From Lysobacterales bacterium (GTDB lineage: Bacteria; Pseudomonadota; Gammaproteobacteria; Xanthomonadales; Rhodanobacteraceae): a DNA stretch of 64,000 bases. The stretch is from positions 310,001 to 374,000 of the forward strand of contig JADKJL010000011.1 of assembly GCA_016721015.1 (NCBI GenBank). Reading direction: 5' to 3'. Made by a program: the position numbers and the translations under genes. The notes under the pieces are model-generated. The model was not told the DNA's origin and made no database searches. It saw nothing but the letters and a program-made list of their open reading frames with translations. This document shows, in pieces, positions 34,820 to 43,773 of the stretch (its first letter is position 1; each line of letters starts with the position of its first letter).

Positions 34820-36066
34820 TCGGACGAGTTAGCCGTCGTCGAACGCGATGCATGCCACTGCGCGAGGGTTTCGCGCTCCATGTCGCTGATGCCGGTGACA
34901 TTGCCCGGCGGCATGATCTTGAGGACGACCGCCTGGCGCTGGATCAGGTCGGCGTAGCGTTCGATCTCGCTGGCATCATCGAACATCACGCCTTTCGGTG
35001 CGGTGGTCATCAAGCTCGGATGGGCCGAATGGCAGGCCGTGCAGTGGCGCTGCAAGATCGCCTGGACGTCGGTGATTTCAACGGCAGCGCCGAGGATTGT
35101 CTCCGGCTCAACGCGCACAGGCGATTGAGAAATTTGCGCTATCGGTGAAGCTGCGGGGACATCGGCAGGGGCTGATGGTGCCAGCCAGACAAAGGTGCCG
35201 ACCATTACCGCGACGCCAGCACCGAGCAAGCCCCAGGCACGATCACCGCTGTGCCAGAGCACGAAGAACTGGCGGATCAGCGCACCCGCGGCCATGAACA
35301 GGGCGAGCACGAGCCAGTTGTGTGGATGCGCGTAGGCGGTCGCGTAATGATTGCTCAACATCGCGAACACGACCGGCAGGGTGAAATAGGTGTTGTGGAC
35401 CGAGCGTTGCTTGCCGCGCAAACCCGGCAGCGGATCGGGTGTGTCGCCGCGTGCAAGTGCGGCAACCATGCGTTTCTGCCCCGGGATGATCACGAAGAAC
35501 ACATTCGCCGCCATGATCGTGCCAAGTGCCGCGCCGACCAGCAGGAAGGCGGCGCGACCGGCAAACCACTGCGTCGCCGCAAAGCAGAGTCCGATCGAAA
35601 GGAGGCCGACGAGCAGGCCGAGCAGACCATCACGAAAGCCAACGAGACGACAGAGCAGGTCGTAGCCAATCCACGCCGCGATTGGAAACGCCAGTGCGAG
35701 GACGATGGCCTGCATCGGACTCAGCGCGACGACAGCCGGATCGATCAGATAGAGACTGGGCGCAAGCAGGTAGAGCAACACGAACAGGGCGAAACCGGAT
35801 AGCCAGGTCGTGTAGGCCTTCCACTTTGACCAGTGCAGATCCTCGGGCATCCGAGCCGGTGCGGTCAGGTACTTCTGCTTGTGATAGAAGCCGCCGCCGT
35901 GCACCGACCACAGTTCGCCCGCGACTCCGGCCGGTGCGTGCGCGGCCGGTTTCAGCGAGCGATCCAGCATGACGAAGTAGAACGATTCACCGATCCAGGC
36001 GATCGCCGCGACCACATGCAGCCAGCGCAGGGCGAGGCCGAGGCATTCGAGAATGTAGTCGGTCAC
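34816..36066 (-). CDS. puuD: Membrane-bound urate hydroxylase PuuD with cytochrome c domain
   Basis: PuuD oxidises urate to 5-hydroxyisourate at the membrane and passes electrons to its own haem. The 416-residue protein starts LGLALRWLHVVAAIAWIGESFYF, has eight or nine membrane helices including FFVIIPGQKRMV, and ends with a cytochrome c domain (CTACH haem site near residue 345, distal Met in KIMPPGN). It replaces a soluble uricase here; none is present. It is transcribed with or close to hiuH (39-base gap) towards allA, with which it overlaps by four bases. Confidence 0.93.
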   Translation of the reverse strand: MTDYILECLGLALRWLHVVAAIAWIGESFYFVMLDRSLKPAAHAPAGVAGELWSVHGGGFYHKQKYLTAPARMPEDLHWSKWKAYTTWLSGFALFVLLYLLAPSLYLIDPAVVALSPMQAIVLALAFPIAAWIGYDLLCRLVGFRDGLLGLLVGLLSIGLCFAATQWFAGRAAFLLVGAALGTIMAANVFFVIIPGQKRMVAALARGDTPDPLPGLRGKQRSVHNTYFTLPVVFAMLSNHYATAYAHPHNWLVLALFMAAGALIRQFFVLWHSGDRAWGLLGAGVAVMVGTFVWLAPSAPADVPAASPIAQISQSPVRVEPETILGAAVEITDVQAILQRHCTACHSAHPSLMTTAPKGVMFDDASEIERYADLIQRQAVVLKIMPPGNVTGISDMERETLAQWHASRSTTANSSD

Positions 36067-36105
36067 GCGTGCGGTCCTGTGCGACGCATCGGTTGAGCCG
36101 CCACC

Positions 36106-36459
36106 TCAACTTCCGCGATAGGTGCTGTAGCTGTACGGCGACAGCAGCAACGGAACATGCAGGTTGCCTTTCGCATCGGCAATGCCGAAGCGCAAGGTGA
36201 CCACATCGAGAAAGCGTGGCTCGGTCTGGGCTACGCCGAGCATGGCGAAATAGTCGCCGGCGCGGAAATCCAGCTCGTACATGCCGACTTGCATCGTCGC
36301 TTCGGCCAGCAGCGGCGAATTGCAGCGGCCATCCGCATTGGTCATGCCGCGCATCAGCAGCTCGCGCCGATCCTCATGCAGGCGGAACAGCTCGAAGGCG
36401 ATGCCGGCGGCCGGCTTGCCGCGTACGGTATCGAGCACATGTGTGGTCAGTTTTCCCAT
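36106..36459 (-). CDS. hiuH: 5-hydroxyisourate hydrolase (transthyretin-like)
   Basis: HiuH hydrolyses 5-hydroxyisourate to OHCU. The 117-residue protein has KLTTHVLDTVRGKPAAGI at the start, the conserved Arg/His positions, and the diagnostic C-terminal tetrapeptide YRGS. There is no signal peptide, so it is cytoplasmic. It precedes puuD on the minus strand by 39 bases, matching consecutive steps. Also called uraH or pucM. Confidence 0.95.
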   Translation of the reverse strand: MGKLTTHVLDTVRGKPAAGIAFELFRLHEDRRELLMRGMTNADGRCNSPLLAEATMQVGMYELDFRAGDYFAMLGVAQTEPRFLDVVTLRFGIADAKGNLHVPLLLSPYSYSTYRGS

Positions 36460-36533
36460 GATGTGTCGAGTTGGTGATGGCGATGTCCGGAATAGTGACG
36501 CGCTGAGGGTCGGCTGTCACGCTGAGGAGGAGC

Positions 36534-36733
36534 GGGAGTGGGGAGTGGGGAGTGGGGAGTGGGGAGTCGGGAGTCGGAAAAGAACAACCGAAACGCGTTT
36601 CGCCCACAATTTCGGCTTGTGCCGCAGCGCGCCGCCAATTTGACAGAAAACAGGCACGTTGTGTGAACTGCCCTTTCCAATTCCCCACTCCCGACTCCCC
36701 GACTCCCCACTCCCCACTCCCCACTCCCCACTC
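36534..36733. repeat. Inverted heptanucleotide repeats between hiuH and xdhA
   Basis: Six direct heptamers (four GGGAGTG, two GGGAGTC) occupy 36534-36575, and the complementary series of about seven CACTCCC/GACTCCC units, with a one-base slip on each side, occupies 36687-36733. The arms could pair over more than 40 bases around a 110-base loop. The 312-base divergent gap (36460-36771) contains this structure and no gene; promoters of xdhA and hiuH must lie in or around it. Confidence 0.88.
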
Positions 36734-36771
36734 TCGGTGACGTGAGGGATCATTCGGGCTACGCTTCGTCG

Positions 36772-38139
36772 ATGACGAATCCTGCATTCCGCTTGAATGG
36801 CACAACGGTCGATCTGACCGCCAGTGATCCGACCGAATCGCTGCTGCGCTGGCTCAACCGACGTGCCTCGCATGGCACCAAGGAAGGGTGCGCCGATGGC
36901 GATTGTGGTGCGTGCACGATTGCACTGATCGAATCGGGTGCCGGGGGGCAGCGCCGCTTCCGCGCGGTCAACAGTTGTCTTCTGCCGGTCGGGTCAGTCA
37001 GTGGACGCGACATCGTCACCGTCGAACATCTGGCCGACGCTGATGATCTGCATCCGGTCCAGCAGGCGATGGTCGAGTGCTCGGGTTCGCAATGCGGTTA
37101 TTGCACGCCGGGATTCGTCATGAGCCTGTTTGCGGGTTTCAGCAACGGTGAGCTCGACGACCACACGACCGAGGGCAATCTGTGTCGCTGCACGGGCTAC
37201 GCGCCGATTCGACGGGCGACCGATCAGCTGCGATCGTGCAAATCCGGCAGTGATCGTTTTTCCTCGATGCTGACCGCGCCCGCGCTGGATATCGCCGAGG
37301 TCATCGGCGGGCGATATTTTCAGCCGCTGACGCTGGCCGCCGCTATCGATCTCAAGCGGCGCCATTCGCACGCCCACTGGATTGCCGGTGCGACTGATCT
37401 GGGTGTCGAACTCAGCCGCGGTCGGCGGCGCGACGAAACCTTCATCGCGCTCGATCGCATCGACGAACTCAAGCACATCAAGATCGACAGTGATGGCGTC
37501 ACGATCGGCGCTGGTGTCGCATTGAGCGCCGTGGAATCGGAACTCGGCACGACGATTCCCGCGCTGGGTGAAATGTTGCGCTGGTTCGCCGCGCGACAAG
37601 TGAAAAATCGCGCGACCTTCGGCGGCAATCTTGGTACCGCTTCGCCGATTGGCGATCTGCTTCCGATCCTGCTCGCGCTTGATGGAGAGATTCATCTGCA
37701 CGGCTCGCGTGGCGCGCGTGTCGTCGCGGCTCAGGATTTCTTCATTGATTATCGCAAGACTGCCCGCAGCGACGATGAGTTGATTGTTGCCGTGCGTTTG
37801 CCGTTGAGCCCGCATCGAAGTGCCACCTACAAGGTCGCCAAGCGCCAGAGCGACGACATCAGCATTGTCGCTGCGGTGTTCGCGATGAGTCTCGATGAGG
37901 ATCGACGCGTGCAGCATGTGCGGCTGGCGTATGGCGGTGTTGCGGCGATTCCGAAGCGCGCCTCGGCCACCGAGGGCTGGCTGCTCGGTCGCACCCTCGA
38001 TGCGCCGACGATTGAACAGGCGGCCCGATTGCTGGCCGGGGAATTCACGCCGATGAGTGACCATCGCGCGAGTGCCGACTATCGACGTGCGCTGGTAGTG
38101 AATCTGTTTGCGCGATTCGTCGCGGAGCATTTCGCATGA
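36772..38139 (+). CDS. xdhA: Xanthine dehydrogenase small subunit XdhA (2Fe-2S and FAD)
   Basis: The 455-residue subunit carries electrons from the molybdenum site to FAD/NAD. Two 2Fe-2S clusters are visible: CADGDCGACTI with a further Cys in NSCLLPV, and CSGSQCGYCTPGFVMSLF with CRCTGYAPI. The FAD domain follows (HWIAGATDLGVE, RNRATFGGNLGTASPIGDL-like). ATG 36772 is preferred over a GTG ten codons upstream because the product then starts as in the family. The stop overlaps xdhB by ATGA. Confidence 0.94.
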   Translation: MTNPAFRLNGTTVDLTASDPTESLLRWLNRRASHGTKEGCADGDCGACTIALIESGAGGQRRFRAVNSCLLPVGSVSGRDIVTVEHLADADDLHPVQQAMVECSGSQCGYCTPGFVMSLFAGFSNGELDDHTTEGNLCRCTGYAPIRRATDQLRSCKSGSDRFSSMLTAPALDIAEVIGGRYFQPLTLAAAIDLKRRHSHAHWIAGATDLGVELSRGRRRDETFIALDRIDELKHIKIDSDGVTIGAGVALSAVESELGTTIPALGEMLRWFAARQVKNRATFGGNLGTASPIGDLLPILLALDGEIHLHGSRGARVVAAQDFFIDYRKTARSDDELIVAVRLPLSPHRSATYKVAKRQSDDISIVAAVFAMSLDEDRRVQHVRLAYGGVAAIPKRASATEGWLLGRTLDAPTIEQAARLLAGEFTPMSDHRASADYRRALVVNLFARFVAEHFA

Positions 38140-40481
38140 GCCGCCGCCAGATCGACCGTCATGAAAGCGCAATCGGCCATGTCAGTGGGCGCGCGGTGTA
38201 TACCGATGAGCAACATGCGCCAACCGGCATGCTCAGCGTCTGGCCGGTGCAATCGCCGCATGCGCATGCGCGCATCGTTTCCATCGACGCGGATCGCGCA
38301 CGACGCATGCCCGGCGTCCATGCCGTGCTCACCGACACTGATATTCCAGGCGAGAACGACACCGGCCCGATCGTGCACGACGAGCCGCTGATCCCTGCCA
38401 ATCGCGTGCAATTCCATGGCCAGGCGGTGGCCTGGGTTGTGGCCGATGACGAGACTACGGCGAAGGCCGCCGCAGCCGCTGTCAACGTGGGCTACGAAGC
38501 GTTGCCGGCTTGCCTCGATATCGCGGATGCAATTGCCAACGCGAACTTCCATTGTCCACCCGCCCAGGTTCAGCGCGGGGATGCGAGCACCGCACTGTCG
38601 AAAGCGACACATTGTCTGGATGGCGAACTGGATATCGGCGGCCAGGATCATTTCTATCTCGAGACCCAGGCGAGCTGGGCGCAGGTCGATTCGGAAGGTC
38701 TGCTCCAGGTGACTTCATCGACCCAGCATCCGACCGAGACCCAGGCCATCGTCGCGCGCGTGCTCGGCCTGCCTTCGAACCGTGTCGTTTGCCGCAGCCT
38801 GCGCATGGGTGGCGGATTCGGCGGCAAGGAAACCCAGGCCAATCCGTATGCGGCGATTGCCGCGCTCGCCGCTCACGTCACGCGACGTCCGGTGCGGATC
38901 AAGTTGGCGCGCGGCATCGACATGCAAATGACCGGCAAGCGTCATCCGTTCTTCGCTCGCTATGAGGTGGGCTTTGATCAGCACGGAATGTTGCAGGCGA
39001 TGAAAGTGGCCCTGTTCGCCGATGGCGGCTGGAGTGTCGACCTGTCGCCACCCGTGCTGATGCGCGCAATGGTGCATGTCGACAACTCGTACTACTGCCC
39101 GAACGTTGAAATCACCGGTTTGATTGCGAAGACGAATTTGCCATCGAACACCGCATTCCGTGGTTTCGGCGGCCCCCAGGGCATGCTCGTCGGTGAGGAA
39201 ATCATCGATCGCATCGCACGCCATCTCGGCCTGCCCCCGGAAACCGTGCGCGAACGCAATTTCTACCGCGAGGCTGAATCGCCGCCTCGCAACATCACGC
39301 CTTACGGACAAACGATCCGCGACAATCCGATTCCCGAGCTTTGGGCGCAACTGAAGACGGGCAGCGATTTCGATGCGCGTCGAATCGAAGTCGCGACGTT
39401 CAACGCAAGCCATGCGCACACCAAACGCGGCATCGCAATCACGCCGGTCAAGTTCGGCATCTCGTTCAACAAGGTCGAGTACAACCAGGCTGGCGCGCTC
39501 GTTCATATCTATACCGATGGCAGCGTCCAGCTCAATCATGGCGGCACCGAAATGGGCCAGGGCCTGCACTCGAAGATGCTCGCTGTCGCCAGTCGCACGC
39601 TCGGCATCAGCGTCGATCGCATCCAGATCATGGTTACCAGCACCGACAAGGTGCCGAACACGTCGGCGACCGCAGCCAGCAGCGGCTCGGATCTGAATGG
39701 TCAGGCGGTCAAGGCGGCCTGCGAGACCTTGTTGTCGCGGCTTGCCGAAGTCGCTGCCGGCTTGCTCGAATGTCGTGTAGGCGAGGTTGTCTTTGCCGAC
39801 GATCAAGTGCATGCATCAAGCTCGAGCAAGCAGTCACTGGCTTTTGCCGATGTCGTCCAGGCGGCGTACAGCGCGCGGATCAGCTTGTCGGCAACAGGTT
39901 ATTACCGAACGCCAGGGTTGTCCTGGGATGCACAAACCGGCAAGGGTCAGCCGTTTTACTACTTTGCCTGCGGCGCTGCGGTCAGCGAGGTCGAGATCTG
40001 CGGCTACACGGGTGTGCATCGCCTGTTGCGCGTCGATATCCTGCACGATGTCGGCGACTCGCTGGTCGAGGCGATCGATCGTGGCCAGATCGAAGGCGGC
40101 TTCGTCCAGGGCATGGGATGGCTGACCTGCGAAGAACTGCGCTGGAGTGACAGCGGCAAGCTGCTGACCGACGCCCCGAGCACCTACAAGATCCCGACCA
40201 ATGGCGAGGTGCCGAAAGATTTTCGGGTCGATCTTTTCAAGTGTGCGCAGAAGCCAGAAGCCCAGGTGATTTTCGGCAGCAAGGCGGTCGGCGAGCCGCC
40301 GTTGATGCTGGCGATGAGCGTACGCGAAGCCCTGCGCGAGGCGGTCTCCGCATTCGGTGATGCTCGACAAATTGCACTCGCGTCGCCGGCGACGCCCGAA
40401 GCGATATTCAACGCAATCGGGAAAGTCCGCGCATTCGGCCCATCAGCGGTGATGACGCCAGAACGGGTCGGCGCGCCTTGA
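38136..40481 (+). CDS. xdhB: Xanthine dehydrogenase molybdopterin-binding subunit XdhB
   Basis: This 781-residue catalytic subunit hydroxylates hypoxanthine and xanthine at the molybdenum cofactor. GGGFGGKETQAN, TAFRGFGGPQGML with the substrate-binding Arg, NHGGTEMGQGLHSKM, and AVGEPPLMLAMSV with the active-site Glu are all in place. The length matches other bacterial XdhB proteins (about 770-790). It overlaps xdhA (ATGA) and xdhC (TGATG). Confidence 0.96.
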   Translation: MSRRQIDRHESAIGHVSGRAVYTDEQHAPTGMLSVWPVQSPHAHARIVSIDADRARRMPGVHAVLTDTDIPGENDTGPIVHDEPLIPANRVQFHGQAVAWVVADDETTAKAAAAAVNVGYEALPACLDIADAIANANFHCPPAQVQRGDASTALSKATHCLDGELDIGGQDHFYLETQASWAQVDSEGLLQVTSSTQHPTETQAIVARVLGLPSNRVVCRSLRMGGGFGGKETQANPYAAIAALAAHVTRRPVRIKLARGIDMQMTGKRHPFFARYEVGFDQHGMLQAMKVALFADGGWSVDLSPPVLMRAMVHVDNSYYCPNVEITGLIAKTNLPSNTAFRGFGGPQGMLVGEEIIDRIARHLGLPPETVRERNFYREAESPPRNITPYGQTIRDNPIPELWAQLKTGSDFDARRIEVATFNASHAHTKRGIAITPVKFGISFNKVEYNQAGALVHIYTDGSVQLNHGGTEMGQGLHSKMLAVASRTLGISVDRIQIMVTSTDKVPNTSATAASSGSDLNGQAVKAACETLLSRLAEVAAGLLECRVGEVVFADDQVHASSSSKQSLAFADVVQAAYSARISLSATGYYRTPGLSWDAQTGKGQPFYYFACGAAVSEVEICGYTGVHRLLRVDILHDVGDSLVEAIDRGQIEGGFVQGMGWLTCEELRWSDSGKLLTDAPSTYKIPTNGEVPKDFRVDLFKCAQKPEAQVIFGSKAVGEPPLMLAMSVREALREAVSAFGDARQIALASPATPEAIFNAIGKVRAFGPSAVMTPERVGAP

Positions 40482-41353
40482 TGGACGAGCGATTGTTTTC
40501 GACGCTGGCGCGCTGGCTGGCCGATCGGCCGGTCGTGCTGGCAAGTGTTGCATCGACGCAAGGCGCGACCCCACGCAAATGCGGCAGCCGCATGCTGATC
40601 GGCACCCCGACCATCGACGGCAGCGTCGGCGGCGGCCTTGCCGAAGCGCACGTGATCGCCGAAGCGCGGAAGATGCTCGGCGCAGAAATCGACAATTCCA
40701 CGCTGATGCTCGATCTCGGGGGTGGAATCGGTGCGGCGGGAATCTGCGGCGGACGCATGCACATCGTCCTGCGGCGCTGGTCAGGTGCGGCCGATTGCCA
40801 GCTCGCCGGGCGCATTGCCGAGAGCCTGGCCGCAGGGCGACGCGTGCCTCTCGATTCTGGAGCACTTGGCACCGGTGTCGAATCCCAGCTGGCAATTCCG
40901 AACGTGCGCCTGCTCATCATAGGCGCAGGCCATTGCGGTGCGGCGCTGAGCGAACTGGCGCAGCCTCTCGATTTTGAAATACATGTTTTCGACTCGCGCG
41001 CCGAATGCCTGCTTTCGACAGCGTTCTCTCATGCAACGACACATTGCGGAGATGCTGATGAGCTCGGGCGAATTTCCGATACCGAGCGTGACGTCCAAGC
41101 GGTTCTGCTCAATCGCAATTTCGAGGCCGACGTCGCGGCGTTGCGCGTGTTGGGTCAAAAGCCGCCGCGCTTCATCGGCATGCTCGGCAGCCATCGACGC
41201 ATCACCGAAGTGCGCCGGGCATTGCCGGAACTGCAGGAGCCGCTGCGGGATCTGGTGGCGCCGATCGGGCTCGATATCGGCGCCGAAACTCCGCACGAAA
41301 TCGCCATCAGCATCCTTGCCCAACTCATCGAACATCGACGCCGATATCGCTGA
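40481..41353 (+). CDS. xdhC: XdhC molybdenum-cofactor chaperone
   Basis: XdhC binds molybdenum cofactor, promotes its sulfuration and hands it to XdhB. The 290-residue protein has VASTQGATPRKCGSRML with the conserved Cys, DGSVGGGLAEA, and a C-terminal Rossmann part (VRLLIIGAGHCGAALSELA, FIGMLGSHRRI, GLDIGAETPHEIAISILA). ATG 40481 overlaps the xdhB stop (TGATG). It ends the xdh operon; the next gene is convergent, 39 bases away. Confidence 0.94.
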   Translation: MDERLFSTLARWLADRPVVLASVASTQGATPRKCGSRMLIGTPTIDGSVGGGLAEAHVIAEARKMLGAEIDNSTLMLDLGGGIGAAGICGGRMHIVLRRWSGAADCQLAGRIAESLAAGRRVPLDSGALGTGVESQLAIPNVRLLIIGAGHCGAALSELAQPLDFEIHVFDSRAECLLSTAFSHATTHCGDADELGRISDTERDVQAVLLNRNFEADVAALRVLGQKPPRFIGMLGSHRRITEVRRALPELQEPLRDLVAPIGLDIGAETPHEIAISILAQLIEHRRRYR

Positions 41354-41392
41354 CAACCGGATTTCGACGTGGGCGGCGTACGCGTGGGCGGG

Positions 41393-42049
41393 CTATTGCG
41401 GCCCGCGCTGTTTCATTCCGCTGCGCCAGGCGAAAACGGCGGCCTGGGTGCGATCGCTGACATTGAGTTTGCCGAGCACGTTGCTGACGTGGGTCTTCAC
41501 GGTTTTCTCGCCGATGCCGAGGCGCTCGGCGATCATCTGGTTGCTGAGTCCTTCGGCGACCAGGGCCAGCGTTTCACGCTCGCGCTGACTCAGGGACTGC
41601 AAGGTATCGCTGCCCGGTTCGACGCCACGCCGCATTGCATCCATGAGGCGCGCCGCGATACGCGGGTGCAGGACGGCCTCGCCCAACGCGGCCTTGCGCA
41701 AGGTATCGGCCAGCGCGTCCGCATCGACGTCCTTGAGCAGGCAGGAAAGCGCACCAGCCTGCACGGCGGCGACGATTTGTTGCACATCTTCGAATGAGGT
41801 CAGCAGGACAACCTGGGTCTTCGGACTCGCGGCGCGGATCGCGCGCGTCGCCTCGATCCCGCCGCCGGGCATGACCAGATCGACCAGGGCGACATCGGGG
41901 GTATGTGCGCTGCACAGGCTTACCGCCGTCGCGGCGTCGCCGGCCTCGCCGACGATGGCGAGATCGGCGTGGGTTTCGAGAAAGCCCCGGATACCCTGGC
42001 GGACGAGGTCATGGTCGTCGGCGATGACGATGCGAATCGGATTGCTCAT
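41393..42049 (-). CDS. NarL/LuxR-family response regulator
   Basis: The 218-residue regulator has a receiver domain with acidic pocket ADDHD at 10-14 and phospho-acceptor Asp57 (ALVDLVMPGGG), the Thr/Ser and Lys switch residues (LLTSFED, CLLKDVDAD), and a C-terminal LuxR helix-turn-helix (LSQRERETLALVAEGLSNQM, IGEKTVKTHVSNVLGKL). Its ATG overlaps the stop of the sensor kinase gene (ATGA), so the pair is one two-component system. Its likely target is the divergent TonB-dependent receptor gene at 43774 or its own operon. Confidence 0.93.
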   Translation of the reverse strand: MSNPIRIVIADDHDLVRQGIRGFLETHADLAIVGEAGDAATAVSLCSAHTPDVALVDLVMPGGGIEATRAIRAASPKTQVVLLTSFEDVQQIVAAVQAGALSCLLKDVDADALADTLRKAALGEAVLHPRIAARLMDAMRRGVEPGSDTLQSLSQRERETLALVAEGLSNQMIAERLGIGEKTVKTHVSNVLGKLNVSDRTQAAVFAWRSGMKQRGPQ

Positions 42050-43497
42050 CTGGTTACCTCGGTCTGGAAGCTGACCATCACGCGCGTTCCGCGCTCCGGC
42101 TTGCTATCGAATTCAAATCGCCCACCCGGCAGCGCCTCAGCCCGCTCGCGAATATTGCGCAGGCCCATTCCGCTGCCCGATTCCACGCTTGCGCCCGAAC
42201 CATTATCGGCGATGACAAGGCTGACGCGTTCCGCCGTGCGACGGAGGCCGATGTCGACGTGCTGCGCCCCGCTGTGTCGCAAGACATTGGACAGCGCCTC
42301 GTCGACGATGCGCAACAGCGAGTCCTCGACAGTCGCCGCCAGCGACGGCACATCGTCGATATCGAAACCGAGGCTGGCACCGCTGGTGTGCGCCCAGTCG
42401 TTGGCGCGCATGCGCAGGCGTTCGGTGAACGGCAGTTCGGCATCCGAAGCACGCATCTCGTCGAGGATCTGTGCGAGTTCCTGCTGGATCTGCTGGGTCA
42501 GGCGTTGTGCCAGTTCGAGGCGCTCGCTGCCCGCGCTGTCGCCGAGCAAGCGCCGCGCGGTGGCCAATTGCATGTTCAAGGCAAACGCCTTTTGCTTGAC
42601 GGTATCGTGCAGATCGCGGGCCAGGCGCTGCCGCTCGGCGAGCATCGCCAGTTGCGCGCGCGAGCGCAACAATCCCTTGAGGTCGATCGCCATGCCATCG
42701 AGCATCGCCGAGAGCCCGCCGATCTCGTCGCCGGAGCGGTCGTCGATCCGATCGGAAAAATCACCGCGACTCCATGCCCTGGCCGCACGCTTGATACGGC
42801 TCAAGCGTCGGGTCACCCAGGCGGCGAGAAAGATCGACGAGGCCAGGCCAAACACGATCAGGAAGGCAAACACGGTTGCCGACTCGAAACTTGAATCGAA
42901 CAACAGGTGCCGCCACGGCGGCGGCACGCGCAACTCGACGAACAACCAGCCGATCCGCACACCGACCTGATCATGCAGTGGAACCAGGACGCGCTGGATC
43001 TTGTAGCTGGTTTCAGCGGTCGCGAGGATCCTGCTCCGGCCATGTTGCTCGGCCGCCTGGTGCAACTCGACCGCGCTCGGCATGTCGAGCGCCCAGCGGT
43101 CATTGCCCACGGTGCGTGCAAGCACGGCCGAATCAGCGTCCAGGATCGCGGCCGCCAGCGGCACGTCACTGAGTTCGAGCAGGATGTAAGACTCATCCGG
43201 AGTCAGTCCGCCGCGCGGTTGCTGCAGGCGCAGGACCCAGGCGTCGAGCCATACCTGCAGGCCCAGTGAATCGGGTGCGCTGTGATCGAGCAGTCCGCTC
43301 CATTGTGTGCCGAGTTCCTGTGCACCCTTGTCAGCCGCACGCTCCAGGCTGCCACCATCGATTCCATTGACGAAGCGCTGGAACTCGTAGGTGAGAATCA
43401 CCGACTCCACGACGATCAGCGTCGGCAGCGACAGCAGCACGTAGAACAAGGCAAGTTTGGAGACGAGGCCGCGCAGGCGCGGACGAAGCACGGTCAT
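42046..43497 (-). CDS. NarX/LiaS-type sensor histidine kinase
   Basis: The 483-residue kinase has an N-terminal membrane helix (LVSKLALFYVLLSLPTLIVVE, about 11-31), a periplasmic sensing region to about 200, a second helix, HAMP (RRLSRIKRAARAWSRGDFSD), a HisKA_3 domain with phospho-acceptor His297 in LARDLHDTVKQ, and an HATPase domain (NVLRHSGAQHV, VIADNGSGA, GMGLRNIRERAE). ATG 43497 was chosen since the longer frame begins with unrelated sequence; no ribosome-binding site is obvious. The periplasmic domain is not recognised, so the signal is unknown. Confidence 0.9.
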   Translation of the reverse strand: MTVLRPRLRGLVSKLALFYVLLSLPTLIVVESVILTYEFQRFVNGIDGGSLERAADKGAQELGTQWSGLLDHSAPDSLGLQVWLDAWVLRLQQPRGGLTPDESYILLELSDVPLAAAILDADSAVLARTVGNDRWALDMPSAVELHQAAEQHGRSRILATAETSYKIQRVLVPLHDQVGVRIGWLFVELRVPPPWRHLLFDSSFESATVFAFLIVFGLASSIFLAAWVTRRLSRIKRAARAWSRGDFSDRIDDRSGDEIGGLSAMLDGMAIDLKGLLRSRAQLAMLAERQRLARDLHDTVKQKAFALNMQLATARRLLGDSAGSERLELAQRLTQQIQQELAQILDEMRASDAELPFTERLRMRANDWAHTSGASLGFDIDDVPSLAATVEDSLLRIVDEALSNVLRHSGAQHVDIGLRRTAERVSLVIADNGSGASVESGSGMGLRNIRERAEALPGGRFEFDSKPERGTRVMVSFQTEVTR

Positions 43498-43706
43498 GGT
43501 TGTCAAGAAGACGCTGGCGGGCGCCAAGCATAGCGGCAACGAACCCGAACAGGGGCAAGGAAACGCTCCCGCCGCTGGTCGATTCCTGCGCAAACGGTTG
43601 CAGTTTGGTTGATCGAATGACGGGGAAATCGGGCATTCCGAGGAAAAGGCCGTGGAGCCAGAGTCCGTCGTGAGGTGGATATGGGTTGGTTCCAGGGGCT
43701 GTTACC

Positions 43707-43739
43707 CGGCGGCGGAATCCGGCGCAGACTCCGCCGCCG
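43707..43739 (+). promoter_or_regulatory. Strong hairpin in the leader of the second TonB-dependent receptor
   Basis: CGGCGGCGGA (43707-43716) and TCCGCCGCCG (43730-43739) form a perfect ten-base GC-rich stem with a 13-base loop, 35 bases before the receptor ATG. No T-run follows, so it is not a classical terminator; it may influence translation or mRNA stability. The rest of the 276-base gap shows nothing recognisable. Confidence 0.4.
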
Positions 43740-43773
43740 TCCATTTGGACATTCAACAAATCCGGGGCCCGCC

